NCBI GenBank assembly: GCA_013911595.1
Contig: JACESY010000014.1
Span: 1 to 33,425, forward strand
Length of the DNA: 33,425 bases
Direction: 5' to 3'
DNA from: Azoarcus sp.
GTDB taxonomy: Bacteria > Pseudomonadota > Gammaproteobacteria > Burkholderiales > Rhodocyclaceae
A program made the translations under genes and the position numbers. This document shows positions 1-8,007 of the stretch, piece after piece. Position 1 is the stretch's first letter, and every line of letters starts with the position of its first letter. Under the pieces are notes generated by a model, which saw only the letters and a program-made list of their open reading frames with translations, was not told the DNA's origin and did no database searches.

Positions 1-357
1 CTGCTGCGTCGCGCGGCCCGCCCGACCCGGCCCGCCGACGACGACACCCCCACGCGTATCGAAACGGGCGCACTGCGCATCGACCACGAACAGCGCCGCG
101 CCTGGCTCGCAGACGAGGAGCTCACCCTGACGCCGCGCGAATTCGACCTGCTGTGGCATTTCGCCAGCCACCCCGGACGCGTATTCACGCGCGCCGAGCT
201 GCTGTCCACGGTATGGGGCTACGGACACGACGGCTACGACCACACCGTCAACAGCCACATCAACCGACTGCGCGCCAAGCTCGGCGAGGAACGCGTCGGG
301 GCCTGCTTCATCCACACCGTGTGGGGCGTGGGCTACCGCTTCGAGGCCCGCTCATGA
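1..357 (+). CDS. OmpR/PhoB-family response regulator, C-terminal part (5' truncated)
   Basis: Frame 1 is open from the first base and ends in TGA at 355-357, giving 118 visible residues. After a linker, the sequence is a typical OmpR winged-helix DNA-binding domain: a beta-hairpin lead-in, LTPREFDLLWHFASHPGRVF, the recognition-helix segment DHTVNSHINRLRAKLG, and the closing hairpin VWGVGYRFEA. The receiver domain and start codon lie upstream of the window. The stop overlaps the start of the next gene (ATGA), so it is translationally coupled to its cognate sensor kinase. The likely regulon includes the methionine sulfoxide reductase genes immediately downstream, but that is inference from position. 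The family call is firm; the specific orthologue is not recognisable from the DNA-binding half alone. Confidence 0.93.
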   Translation: MLRRAARPTRPADDDTPTRIETGALRIDHEQRRAWLADEELTLTPREFDLLWHFASHPGRVFTRAELLSTVWGYGHDGYDHTVNSHINRLRAKLGEERVGACFIHTVWGVGYRFEARS

Positions 358-1835
358 ACATCCCGGTTCTGCGTCGCCTGCATGTGCGCATCACGCTCGT
401 GGCGCTCGCGCTGCTCGCGCTGATGGGTGCGGTGCTACTCGGGCTGGCCCACCACTACGCCACCCAGAGCGCGCTCGAATCGACCCAGCGCCTGAACCGC
501 GGACTGGCCGCCTACATCGTCGAACACCAGCCCCGCCCCCTGCTCGATGCCGACGGCCGTCCCGATCGCGGGCTGATGACGGACATGGCGACCCAGGTGA
601 TGATGATCAACCCGGCCGTCGAGGTGTATCTGCTCGACGCCGAGTTCCGTGTCGTCGCCCACGCGCTGGATGACAGCGTGCCGCTGGGTCGACGCATCGA
701 CCCCGAACCGGTTCGTAGCTTCTACGCTGGCGGCGGCATGCTGCCGCTGGTCGGCGACGATCCGCGCCGTCCCGGCGCCGCAAACATCTTCTCGGCAGCG
801 CCGGTGATGATTGACGGCGAAACGCGCGGCCATCTGTACGTGGTCTTGCAGGGCCACCAGACCCTGACGCTGACCGAATCGCTCGCCGGTTCCAACGCGC
901 TGCGCCAGATCGCGCTCGGCGTCGCCCTCGCGCTGCTGCTCTCGGCGCTGGTGCTGGTCGTCGCGCTGCGCACGCTCACCCGCCCACTGGCCCGGCTGAC
1001 CGGCGAGGTCCAAGCCTTTCGCGCCGGTGACGACGACGCCACGCCGGCAGGCGACGGCGACGAGATCACCGTGCTGCGCGAGGCCACGAGCGCGATGCAG
1101 CAGCGCATCGCCGACCAGTTCCGCCGCATCGAGGACAACGACCGCATGCGCCGCGAGCTGATCGGCAACATCTCGCACGACCTGCACACGCCCCTGGCCA
1201 GCATCCAGGGCTACGTCGAGACGCTGATCCTGCGCGGCGACCAGCTCGACGCGGCCACGCGCGAATCGTATCTTCGCACCGTGATGCGCCACGCCACGCG
1301 GCTGGGTGCGCGCGTATCGGACCTGTTCGAACTGTCCAAACTCGAATCGGGCTGCGTCGAGCCCCGCTGCGAGGTCTTCTGCCTTTCCGAGCTGCTGCAG
1401 GACGTGATCCAAGGCTATCAGCTCGAGGCCACCCAGCGCGGCGTATGCCTGGAGCTGGCCGGGACTAGCCACCGCACGGCCGAAGTGGTCGCCGACATCG
1501 CACTGATCGAGCGCGTTTTGCAGAACCTCATCGACAACGCGCTCAAGCACACACCACAGGGTGGCAGCGTGTCCATCGGCGTGCGCATCGATGGCGACCA
1601 GTGCCGCGTTAGCATCGCCGACACCGGCGCCGGAATCGCGCCCGAAGACCTGCCCCACATCTTCGAGCGCTACTGGCGCGCGACCCCCGCCGACGACACC
1701 GTACCGGGACCCAGCGCCGGTCTCGGGCTGGCCATCGTCAAGCGCATTCTCGATCTGCATGGCAGTGCCATGCGCGTCGAATCGTCGATCGCCCACGGCA
1801 CGCGCATCGATTTCGCCCTGCCCCAGCCCGGCTGA
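354..1835 (+). CDS. Membrane sensor histidine kinase, partner of the upstream OmpR regulator
   Basis: 493 residues if started at the ATG that overlaps the regulator's stop; a longer in-frame reading from 153 would run through the regulator gene and is rejected. TM1 is at about 14-33, a periplasmic sensor region at 34-183, TM2 at about 184-205, then HAMP at about 206-258. The H-box is GNISHDLHTP with phosphoacceptor His275, followed by the N-box (NLIDNALKHT, 391-400), DTGAGIA (G1) and GLGLAIVKRI (G2). The kinase core is complete. The periplasmic part has a PAS/Cache-like stretch (INPAVEVYLLD) and four methionines within residues 75-84. It probably phosphorylates the upstream regulator. The 56-bp gap to msrA has no evident terminator, so the msr genes may be co-transcribed. 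The stimulus is unknown; oxidative damage in the periplasm is a reasonable guess from context. Confidence 0.93.
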   Translation: MNIPVLRRLHVRITLVALALLALMGAVLLGLAHHYATQSALESTQRLNRGLAAYIVEHQPRPLLDADGRPDRGLMTDMATQVMMINPAVEVYLLDAEFRVVAHALDDSVPLGRRIDPEPVRSFYAGGGMLPLVGDDPRRPGAANIFSAAPVMIDGETRGHLYVVLQGHQTLTLTESLAGSNALRQIALGVALALLLSALVLVVALRTLTRPLARLTGEVQAFRAGDDDATPAGDGDEITVLREATSAMQQRIADQFRRIEDNDRMRRELIGNISHDLHTPLASIQGYVETLILRGDQLDAATRESYLRTVMRHATRLGARVSDLFELSKLESGCVEPRCEVFCLSELLQDVIQGYQLEATQRGVCLELAGTSHRTAEVVADIALIERVLQNLIDNALKHTPQGGSVSIGVRIDGDQCRVSIADTGAGIAPEDLPHIFERYWRATPADDTVPGPSAGLGLAIVKRILDLHGSAMRVESSIAHGTRIDFALPQPG

Positions 1836-1891
1836 GAACTCGACGCCACCCGGGCACTCGAAACCCCTGTTCCAATGGAGGACAAACCATC

Positions 1892-2518
1892 ATGAAACGC
1901 AAACTCCGAAGCCTCGTCACACCGTTGTTCGTCACGGCACTGACGATCGTGGCCTCTCCCGTTGCGGCAGAGACAGCTGCCGCATCCGCAAACACCGCCG
2001 TGGCAACCTTCGCGGGCGGCTGCTTCTGGTGCATGGAACCGCCCTACGACAAGCTCGACGGGGTGATCTCAACCACCTCGGGCTACACCGACGGGCACAA
2101 GGAGAACCCGACCTACAAGCAGGTCACGAGTGGTCGCACCGGACACACGGAGGCCGTGCAGGTGGTCTACGACCCCGACAAGGTCGGTTTCGAGAAGCTC
2201 GTGGAAGTGTTCTGGAAGAACATCGATCCAACCGACGTCGACGGGCAGTTCTGTGATCGTGGCAGCCAGTATCGCCCGACGCTGTTCTACCACGACGAGG
2301 CTCAGCGCGAGATCGCCGAACGATCCAAGGCCGAACTGACGCGCAACAAACCGTTCGACGCCGAAATCAACACGCCCATCGTTGCCGCCAGCACCTTCTA
2401 CGCGGCCGAGGACTACCACCAGGACTACTACGTGAAGAACCCCATCCGCTACAACTACTACCGCAACGGCTGCGGGCGTGATCGTCGCCTGGAGCAACTG
2501 TGGGGCGAGCCGCGCTGA
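1892..2518 (+). CDS. msrA: Exported peptide-methionine (S)-S-oxide reductase MsrA
   Basis: 208 residues, started at the ATG behind a GGAGGA ribosome site. MsrA reduces the S-epimer of methionine sulfoxide in proteins. The signature GGCFWCME is present with catalytic Cys44, followed by TSGYTDG and the family's downstream NPTY, TGHTEAV and DYHQDYY segments. A C-terminal NGCG motif supplies a likely resolving Cys194. The N-terminus (MKRK, a hydrophobic core to about residue 25, then VAA) is a Sec-type signal peptide, so the enzyme should act in the periplasm. Most MsrA proteins are cytoplasmic, so export is notable. No thioredoxin domain is fused, so reducing power must come from a separate periplasmic thiol donor. 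It lies 20 bp upstream of msrB. Confidence 0.96.
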   Translation: MKRKLRSLVTPLFVTALTIVASPVAAETAAASANTAVATFAGGCFWCMEPPYDKLDGVISTTSGYTDGHKENPTYKQVTSGRTGHTEAVQVVYDPDKVGFEKLVEVFWKNIDPTDVDGQFCDRGSQYRPTLFYHDEAQREIAERSKAELTRNKPFDAEINTPIVAASTFYAAEDYHQDYYVKNPIRYNYYRNGCGRDRRLEQLWGEPR

Positions 2519-2538
2519 TCCGGACCGGAGGAACCAAA

Positions 2539-3036
2539 ATGAAACGACGCACATTTCTAAACGGGCTGGCCGGCTTCGCCGCCGTCCCGTTCCTGCCCGC
2601 CGCCCATGCGGCTACCGAGGGGGGTACCACGACGATGATCGACAAGCTCGAACTGAGCGAGGACGAATGGAAGAAGCGTCTCACGTCCGACCAGTACCGC
2701 ATCCTGCGCCGCGAAGGTACCGAGCCGCCGGGCAGCAGCCCGCTCAACGACGAGAAGCGCCCTGGCACCTACCACTGCGCTGGCTGCGACCTGCCGCTGT
2801 ACACATCGGACATGAAGTACGACAGTGGCACCGGCTGGCCCAGCTTCTACACCCACCTGCCCGACGTGTTCGGCACCAAGCGCGACTTCAAGATGATCCT
2901 GCCGCGCACCGAATACCACTGTGCGCGCTGCGGGGGGCACCACGGCCACGTTTTCAACGACGGCCCGCCGCCGACCGGCAAGCGCTGGTGCAACAACGGT
3001 CTGGCGCTGCGCTTCGAGCCCGAAGCGGCCGGCTGA
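2539..3036 (+). CDS. msrB: Exported peptide-methionine (R)-S-oxide reductase MsrB
   Basis: 165 residues; the start at 2539 is chosen because CGGAGGAACC lies just upstream and because it exposes an export signal. MsrB reduces the R-epimer of methionine sulfoxide and complements MsrA. The N-terminus MKRRTFLNGLAGF fits a twin-arginine signal (Arg3-Arg4, then a hydrophobic stretch ending AAHA). The zinc cysteines are visible as CAGC (80, 83) and CARC (128, 131), with GTGWPSF, the histidine-rich GGHHGHVFNDG and the catalytic Cys151 in RWCNNG. Export through Tat would suit a protein that binds zinc and folds before transport. It probably forms an operon with msrA and the two-component genes. It ends 3 bp from the convergent gene on the other strand, with no obvious terminator between. 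Confidence 0.96.
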   Translation: MKRRTFLNGLAGFAAVPFLPAAHAATEGGTTTMIDKLELSEDEWKKRLTSDQYRILRREGTEPPGSSPLNDEKRPGTYHCAGCDLPLYTSDMKYDSGTGWPSFYTHLPDVFGTKRDFKMILPRTEYHCARCGGHHGHVFNDGPPPTGKRWCNNGLALRFEPEAAG

Positions 3037-3039
3037 CGC

Positions 3040-5577
3040 TCAGCCGCGCGGGTCAGCGATGTCCGGCGCGGCTGAACGCTTCAGCTCTGCGTGCCAGAAA
3101 GCCTCGCGCAACTGGGCACGCAGTTCCTCGTTGTCCCAGGGCTTGAGCAAGAACTTGTAGACCGCACCGCGGTTGACCGATCGCGTGACCGATTCGAGAT
3201 CGGTGAATCCGGTCAGCACGATACGCAGGGTGGCCGGATGCAGTTCCTTGACCCGTTCGAGGAACTCGCTTCCGTTCACGCCACCGCCCATGCGCTGATC
3301 GGCGATCAGCACGTGTACGTCCTCGGAGGCGAGGATGCGCAGCGCGGCCTCAGCGTCACCCGCGGTCAGGATACGGTAACCGTCCGGGCGCAGCAGCCGC
3401 GTGAGCGCGGTACGCACGCTCACTTCATCATCGACGATTAGCAGCGTACGCACCGCACACAGCGTCGGAGGCGGCTCGAACAACGGCCGCTCCCGCGCGA
3501 GAAGTTCCGGCACACAGGCGGCCGCAACCGGTCGACTCATGTGATAGCCCTGCAAGTCGTCGCAGAAGTGTCTCCCCAGATACACCGCCTGCGCCTCGGT
3601 CTCTACACCTTCGGCAACCACGCCGAGCCGCAGGTTGTGGGCGACGGCGATGATTGCCCGACAGATTGCCGCGTCGTCTGGATCGGTGATGATGTCGCGC
3701 ACGAAGGAAATGTCGATCTTGAGCCGGTCTACGGGCAGTCGCTTGAGATAGGCCAGATTGGAATACCCGGTGCCGAAATCGTCGATTGCGATGCGCACAC
3801 CCAGTTGCTTGAGCGCCTGCAGCAAGCCGACTAGGGTCTCATGCTTGTCCATGACCATCGACTCGGTGATCTCGAGTTCGAGCAGCGAGGGCTCCAGACC
3901 GGTCTCTTCGAGCACCTGCGCGACCGTGCGCACGAAGTCGTCACGTCGTAGCTGTGCCACCGACACGTTGACCGACACCGGCAGACGGATGCCGTGCTCG
4001 CCCTGCCACCGCACGGCCTGTCGGCAGGCCTCCGCCAACACCCAGGCGCCGATGGGCACGATCAGGCGGCTCTCTTCGGCGATGTGGATGAACTGCCCCG
4101 GCGGGATCTGACCGCGCTCCGGGTGATTCCAGCGCAACAGCACCTCGAGTCCGCTCACGACGCCCGACACCGCATTGACCTGCGGCTGGTAATAGAGCTC
4201 GAACTGGCCGGCTTCGAGCGCGCGCCGCAGCATGCCCTCGATCCGGATGCGATCGGACACGCGCTGGTTGAGCTCCGGCTTGTAGTACTGGAACTGCGCC
4301 CGGCCCGCGTCCTTGGCCCGATACATGGCCAGATCGGCGTTGCGCAACAGGGTCGCGACATCGCCACCGTCGCGAGGATGGAAGGCCACCCCCATGCTCG
4401 CGCTCACGCGCAGGCTCTCGCCCTCGAGCTCGACCGGTTCGCCGAGCGCAGCGTAGATGCGTTCGACCAGTGGCAACACGTCCTCTTCGCGCAGGAGCGC
4501 GGGACAGACGACGACGAATTCGTCACCGCCGAGCCGCGCCACCGTGTCGCCCTCACGCACGCAGCCCTGCAGGCGATCGGCGACGATCTTGAGCAGGCTG
4601 TCGCCCACATGATGACCGATGCCATCGTTGACCACCTTGAATTCGTCCAGATCGATGAATAGCACCCCCACTGACTGCCCATACCGGCGTGCGAACGCCA
4701 ATGCCTGCGCCATACGGTCGGCCAGCAGCGTGCGGTTGGGCAGGCCGGTGAGCGCATCGTGGGTGGCTTGGTGAGCCAGCTGCTCTTCATAACGCTTGTG
4801 GGCGGTGACGTCGCTGATAACACCGACAAAGTGCGTAACCTCGCCATCGTCGTCGCGCACCGGGGCGATGAACATGTCGCTCCAGAACGCTTCGCCGCTT
4901 TTGCGAAAGTTCGATACCACCACGTGAACCTTGCGGCGCTCCTCGATCGCACGTCGCACCTCGAGCAGCGCCGGCTCGCCTTCGCTACCCGCGTTCAAGA
5001 ATCGGGGATTGCGCCCCAATGCCTCGTCGGCGGAAAAACCGGTGATGCGCTCGAAGGCCGGATTGACGAAACATAGTGGCAGATCCGGTTCGCGCGCATC
5101 GCAGAGCATGATTCCGTTGGCGGCCGATTCGATCGCGCGGCGACTCAGGCGCAGCGCCTCCTCGCGCTCTTCAAGCGCGAGCAGCATGCGCCGTTGGCCA
5201 ACGGCATAACGCAGCGACCGGTCCAGGCTGCGCGCACTCATCTCCTGCTTGACCAGATAGTCCGAGGCGCCCAGTTCGACGGCGAGCCGGTCGACGGCGT
5301 CATTACCCTGACCGGTGGCCATCACCACGGCCGGACGCCGCGGCAAGGCGAGAATGCGCCGCAGGACGTCGATGCCGTCTTCGCCACCGAGGCGGTAATC
5401 GAGCAGGCAGGCATCGAAGCTTCCGCCCGCGATGCATTCGAGCGCAGCGGCTGCATCACTGGCCCAACTGATCTCGTAGGTCGGAAAATCGATATCCTCA
5501 AGATGATCGCGCACCAGGATGAAGTCATCTTCATCGTCATCGATCACGAGAATGCGCAGGCGGTCGAGCGGCGTCAT
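3040..5577 (-). CDS. REC-PAS-GGDEF-EAL-REC cyclic di-GMP turnover protein
   Basis: 845 residues from ATG 5577. A longer frame to 5727 overlaps the preceding kinase gene; no clear ribosome site marks this start, so it is uncertain by some codons. The domains are: receiver 1 (5-125, phospho-Asp60 in LLDYRLGG), PAS (about 140-262), GGDEF (265-430), EAL (440-690) and receiver 2 (710-835, Asp760, with KPWDNEELR). GGDEF is intact at 350-354 with an inhibitory-site RxxD (341-344). The EAL motif reads EVL (478-480), a common variant, and other expected residues are present (NVSV, DDFGTGYS, LKID, AEGVETEAQ). Both cyclase and phosphodiesterase activity are therefore possible. It is the last gene of a - strand run with a GAF kinase and a small receiver protein, 46 bp after the kinase stop. 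A receiver at each end would allow control by two phosphorelays. Confidence 0.93.
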   Translation of the reverse strand: MTPLDRLRILVIDDDEDDFILVRDHLEDIDFPTYEISWASDAAAALECIAGGSFDACLLDYRLGGEDGIDVLRRILALPRRPAVVMATGQGNDAVDRLAVELGASDYLVKQEMSARSLDRSLRYAVGQRRMLLALEEREEALRLSRRAIESAANGIMLCDAREPDLPLCFVNPAFERITGFSADEALGRNPRFLNAGSEGEPALLEVRRAIEERRKVHVVVSNFRKSGEAFWSDMFIAPVRDDDGEVTHFVGVISDVTAHKRYEEQLAHQATHDALTGLPNRTLLADRMAQALAFARRYGQSVGVLFIDLDEFKVVNDGIGHHVGDSLLKIVADRLQGCVREGDTVARLGGDEFVVVCPALLREEDVLPLVERIYAALGEPVELEGESLRVSASMGVAFHPRDGGDVATLLRNADLAMYRAKDAGRAQFQYYKPELNQRVSDRIRIEGMLRRALEAGQFELYYQPQVNAVSGVVSGLEVLLRWNHPERGQIPPGQFIHIAEESRLIVPIGAWVLAEACRQAVRWQGEHGIRLPVSVNVSVAQLRRDDFVRTVAQVLEETGLEPSLLELEITESMVMDKHETLVGLLQALKQLGVRIAIDDFGTGYSNLAYLKRLPVDRLKIDISFVRDIITDPDDAAICRAIIAVAHNLRLGVVAEGVETEAQAVYLGRHFCDDLQGYHMSRPVAAACVPELLARERPLFEPPPTLCAVRTLLIVDDEVSVRTALTRLLRPDGYRILTAGDAEAALRILASEDVHVLIADQRMGGGVNGSEFLERVKELHPATLRIVLTGFTDLESVTRSVNRGAVYKFLLKPWDNEELRAQLREAFWHAELKRSAAPDIADPRG

Positions 5578-5623
5578 CTTGAGGGGTTCAACGTAGTCAT
5601 ACACGGCGGAACGGACACCGGGT

Positions 5624-7237
5624 TCATGTCGCACCGGCCGTTCGCACGTTCGAGGCGGGCGCGCAGGGTAGCACAAGGCGAAAGCACGCCCCTTCGCCCG
5701 GTCGTCCGTCGGCGGAAATCCGGCCACCGTGACGCATCACTACGCTTTGCACAATGGCCAGCCCCATTCCCGAACCGTCCGGACCCTGCATCGGCGAGAG
5801 CCGAACGAACGGCTCGAAGATGCGCCCTGCATGGGCCGGATCGAATCCCGTTCCGTTGTCCTCGACCTCGATCACCGCGCTCGCTTCGTCGGCCGACGTG
5901 CAGGATCGAATCACGACGTGTGGCGCTCGCTCCGGGTGACGGTACTTGAGCCCGTTGGCGACGAGGTTCTGCACTGCCTGGCGAATCTGGTCGCGGTCGG
6001 CGTGGAGTATCGGCAAATCGCCCTCGACAACGATGCAGCCACCTGCCAGTTCCAGTTCAAGATCCTCGCGTACCTCCTCGACCACCTCGGCCAGCGCGAC
6101 GGGGCGCAATGGCCGCTGATACCGGATCACCCGCGAGTAGCGCAGCAGCGCATCGAGCAAAGCGTCCATGCGCGCCGCAGCCTGACCCATGCGGCGCAGA
6201 TAATCCGCGCGCTGGTCCGCGGGCATGTCGTCGGCGCCGAGCAGTCGATCGGCGAACACCTGCAGTTTCCGCAGTGGCTCGCGCAAGTCATGTGAGGCGA
6301 TCGACGCGAAATGTCGCAGCTCCATATTGCTGCGTTCCAGTTCGGTACGTAACGCAGACATCGCCGTTTCGTCGCGCTTGCGCCGCGTGATGTCGCGAAA
6401 ATACACCGCCAGCCCCTCCGGCGAAGGATAGGCGTGCACCTCAAACCAGCTTTCAAGCGGCGGAAAATAGAACTCTAAGTGCTCGGTCGCGCCGGTCTCG
6501 AATGCGCGCAGGTAGGCCGAGCGCAAGGGCGAGTCGACCACTTCGGGGAATTCGTCCCAGACATTGCGACCGATCAGATCATCGCGACAGCGCTGCAGGA
6601 CACGCTCGGCCTCGCGATTGACGTAGGTGAAACGCCACTCGCGGTCGACGGTATAGAAGGCGTCGGTGAAGCTCTCCAGCGTCGTTTTCAATCTCTCGGC
6701 CAGGCGTATGGACTCGCTCTCGGCGCGTTCGGCCTCAATGCGCGCCTCGTCCAGGCGCAGGCTGCGCGCGCGCAACTCCGTCTCCAGCATGGTCTGCTGA
6801 GCGAGCAGACACAATAGGTCGCGTTGCGCGGAAGTAAGCTTGCGCGGCTCGTGATCCATCACGCAAAACGCGCCCATCACCCGCCCGGATGGCGCGATCA
6901 GCGGCGCGCCGGCATAGAAGCGGATGTGTGGCGGGCCGGTGACCAGCGGATTGCTCGCGAAGCGGGCATCCGCCAGTGCATCGGACACCTCAAAGAGGCA
7001 AGTATCCCGCACCGTGTGGTCGCAGAAAGCGACCGGACGCGAGGTCTGCGGCGCACCGATGCCAAGCTTCGCCTTGAACCACTGACGTTCGCCGTCGACC
7101 AGCGTGACCGTGGCAATCGGCGTGCCACAGGCCTTGGCGGCAATCTCTACGAGCCGGTCGAACGCCGTCTCTGGCGTCGTATCGAGAATCCCGTAGGCCT
7201 GCAACTCCGCAAGTCGCCGATCTTCCTCCGCGTCCAC
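5624..7237 (-). CDS. Soluble GAF-PAS sensor histidine kinase, phytochrome-kinase type
   Basis: 537 residues from a GTG start at 7237 with AAGGAG nine bases upstream. No membrane segments are seen, so it is cytoplasmic. A GAF domain (about 10-155; GILDTTPE at the start, FYAGAPL and VMGAFCVMD inside) is followed by a short coiled coil (155-185), a PAS domain (186-290) and a kinase core with ASIASHDLREPLRK (His316), N-box NLVANGLKYRHP, DNGTGFD and GSGMGLAIV. The SHDLREPLRK form is the type found in bacteriophytochromes and related kinases. The GAF domain here resembles the general GAF found in many kinases, and I see no basis for a bound bilin. It sits between a small Rcp1-like receiver and the GGDEF-EAL protein, so phosphotransfer to either is plausible. 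Confidence 0.92.
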   Translation of the reverse strand: MDAEEDRRLAELQAYGILDTTPETAFDRLVEIAAKACGTPIATVTLVDGERQWFKAKLGIGAPQTSRPVAFCDHTVRDTCLFEVSDALADARFASNPLVTGPPHIRFYAGAPLIAPSGRVMGAFCVMDHEPRKLTSAQRDLLCLLAQQTMLETELRARSLRLDEARIEAERAESESIRLAERLKTTLESFTDAFYTVDREWRFTYVNREAERVLQRCRDDLIGRNVWDEFPEVVDSPLRSAYLRAFETGATEHLEFYFPPLESWFEVHAYPSPEGLAVYFRDITRRKRDETAMSALRTELERSNMELRHFASIASHDLREPLRKLQVFADRLLGADDMPADQRADYLRRMGQAAARMDALLDALLRYSRVIRYQRPLRPVALAEVVEEVREDLELELAGGCIVVEGDLPILHADRDQIRQAVQNLVANGLKYRHPERAPHVVIRSCTSADEASAVIEVEDNGTGFDPAHAGRIFEPFVRLSPMQGPDGSGMGLAIVQSVVMRHGGRISADGRPGEGACFRLVLPCAPASNVRTAGAT

Positions 7238-7317
7238 GCTTCCACTCTCCTTGCGAACCGGCTTGTCTCTCTGGAATGCGCCGCGGCAGATGCCTCGCTA
7301 GAAGGCGCGTTCCTGCA

Positions 7318-7803
7318 TCACGAATGGTATGTGCGAAAAATCGGGTCATGCTGCGGCCCGGACGGCAGTTCGACGACATCGAACCAGTAATGGCCGACCG
7401 CACGCATCGCCTCGACCAGTCCGGCGAAGCTCACCGGTTTGGTAATGAAGGAATTGCTGCCGGCCACGTAGCTGCCGACGATGTCGTCGTCGGATTTCGA
7501 GGTGGTCAGCACGATCACCGGAATGTGCCGCAGCGTCTCGTCCGCACGCAGCCGCACCAACGCCTCGCGCCCATCCATGCGCGGCATGTTCAGGTCGAGC
7601 AGGATCAGCGCAGGCTCGGGAGTCACCGCCGGCGCGGCGTATTTGCCGCGGCGCAACAAATAGTCGAACAGTTCCACGCCATCGCATACGGTTCGCAGTT
7701 CGCAGACGAGGCTGCCATGCGCAAACGCGTCCTGCGTGAGCAAGCGATCGTCCGCGTCGTCATCGGCAAGCAGTACGACTGGCATCTTGCGCAGTGAGCC
7801 CAT
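7318..7803 (-). CDS. Single-domain response regulator, Rcp1-like
   Basis: 161 residues from ATG 7803, with AGGAG six bases upstream. It is a stand-alone receiver domain: acidic DDD near residues 14-16, phospho-Asp70 in LILLDLNMPRMDG, IPVIVLTTS with the conserved Thr, and the invariant Lys in FITKP. The spacing and the C-terminal segment (VGHYWFDVVELP) match the Rcp1 group of response regulators, which in other bacteria pair with phytochrome-type kinases. There is no output domain, so it acts by protein contact or as a phosphate relay or sink. It is the first gene of a three-gene - strand unit with the GAF-PAS kinase, which has the matching kinase type; the gap between them is 80 bp. A candidate promoter lies about 65-90 bp upstream of its start. 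Confidence 0.94.
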   Translation of the reverse strand: MGSLRKMPVVLLADDDADDRLLTQDAFAHGSLVCELRTVCDGVELFDYLLRRGKYAAPAVTPEPALILLDLNMPRMDGREALVRLRADETLRHIPVIVLTTSKSDDDIVGSYVAGSNSFITKPVSFAGLVEAMRAVGHYWFDVVELPSGPQHDPIFRTYHS

Positions 7804-7834
7804 GAGATTCTCCTAGAATGCCAACTTCGAAACA

Positions 7835-7858
7835 TCCCACCTGAAAATGTTTGTGGGA
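7835..7858 (-). repeat. Inverted repeat in the leader of the Rcp1-like gene
   Basis: TCCCAC (7835-7840) and GTGGGA (7853-7858) are perfect 6-bp arms with a 12-base spacer. The repeat lies 32 bp upstream of the start codon and just downstream of the candidate promoter. It could be a 5'-end hairpin in the mRNA or a dyad operator. Confidence 0.4.
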
Positions 7859-7867
7859 GCCCATTTC

Positions 7868-7895
7868 TGTATAGCCGCACCCAAATAGTCGACAA
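7868..7895 (-). promoter_or_regulatory. Candidate sigma-70 promoter for the Rcp1-like / GAF kinase / GGDEF-EAL unit
   Basis: On the - strand, TTGTCG (7895-7890) and TATACA (7873-7868) are separated by 16 bp. Each matches four of six consensus bases. The stretch is AT-richer than its surroundings and lies in the 204-bp gap between two gene groups. Transcription would start near 7861. This is a by-eye call. Confidence 0.35.
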
Positions 7896-8007
7896 ATTTA
7901 GTCGGAATTGCAAGAACGCATCCATCTCCGCATGTGATTGAGGTTTCTGCACGTTACGCCTCGCTACGGCACGCGTCACAGGCCACCGTGCAATGACACC
8001 GAACTTG

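Noticed and set aside
153..353. N-terminal extension of the first sensor kinase
   Set aside because: It lies inside the winged-helix region of the regulator in another frame. The ATG at 354 gives a normal kinase N-terminus and a 4-bp overlap.
4975..5080. LOV-type blue-light PAS in the GGDEF-EAL protein
   Set aside because: The local sequence GRNPRFLNAG resembles the LOV core GxNCRFLQ but has Pro in place of the photoactive Cys, so flavin-adduct chemistry is not expected.
5624..7237. True phytochrome
   Set aside because: The kinase core is phytochrome-like, but there is only one GAF after a very short N-terminus and no PHY domain, and nothing in the sequence indicates bilin attachment.
7804..8007. 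Cyclic di-GMP riboswitch before the signalling genes
   Set aside because: The 204-bp gap has one small hairpin but nothing resembling the conserved core of the class I or II cyclic di-GMP aptamers.
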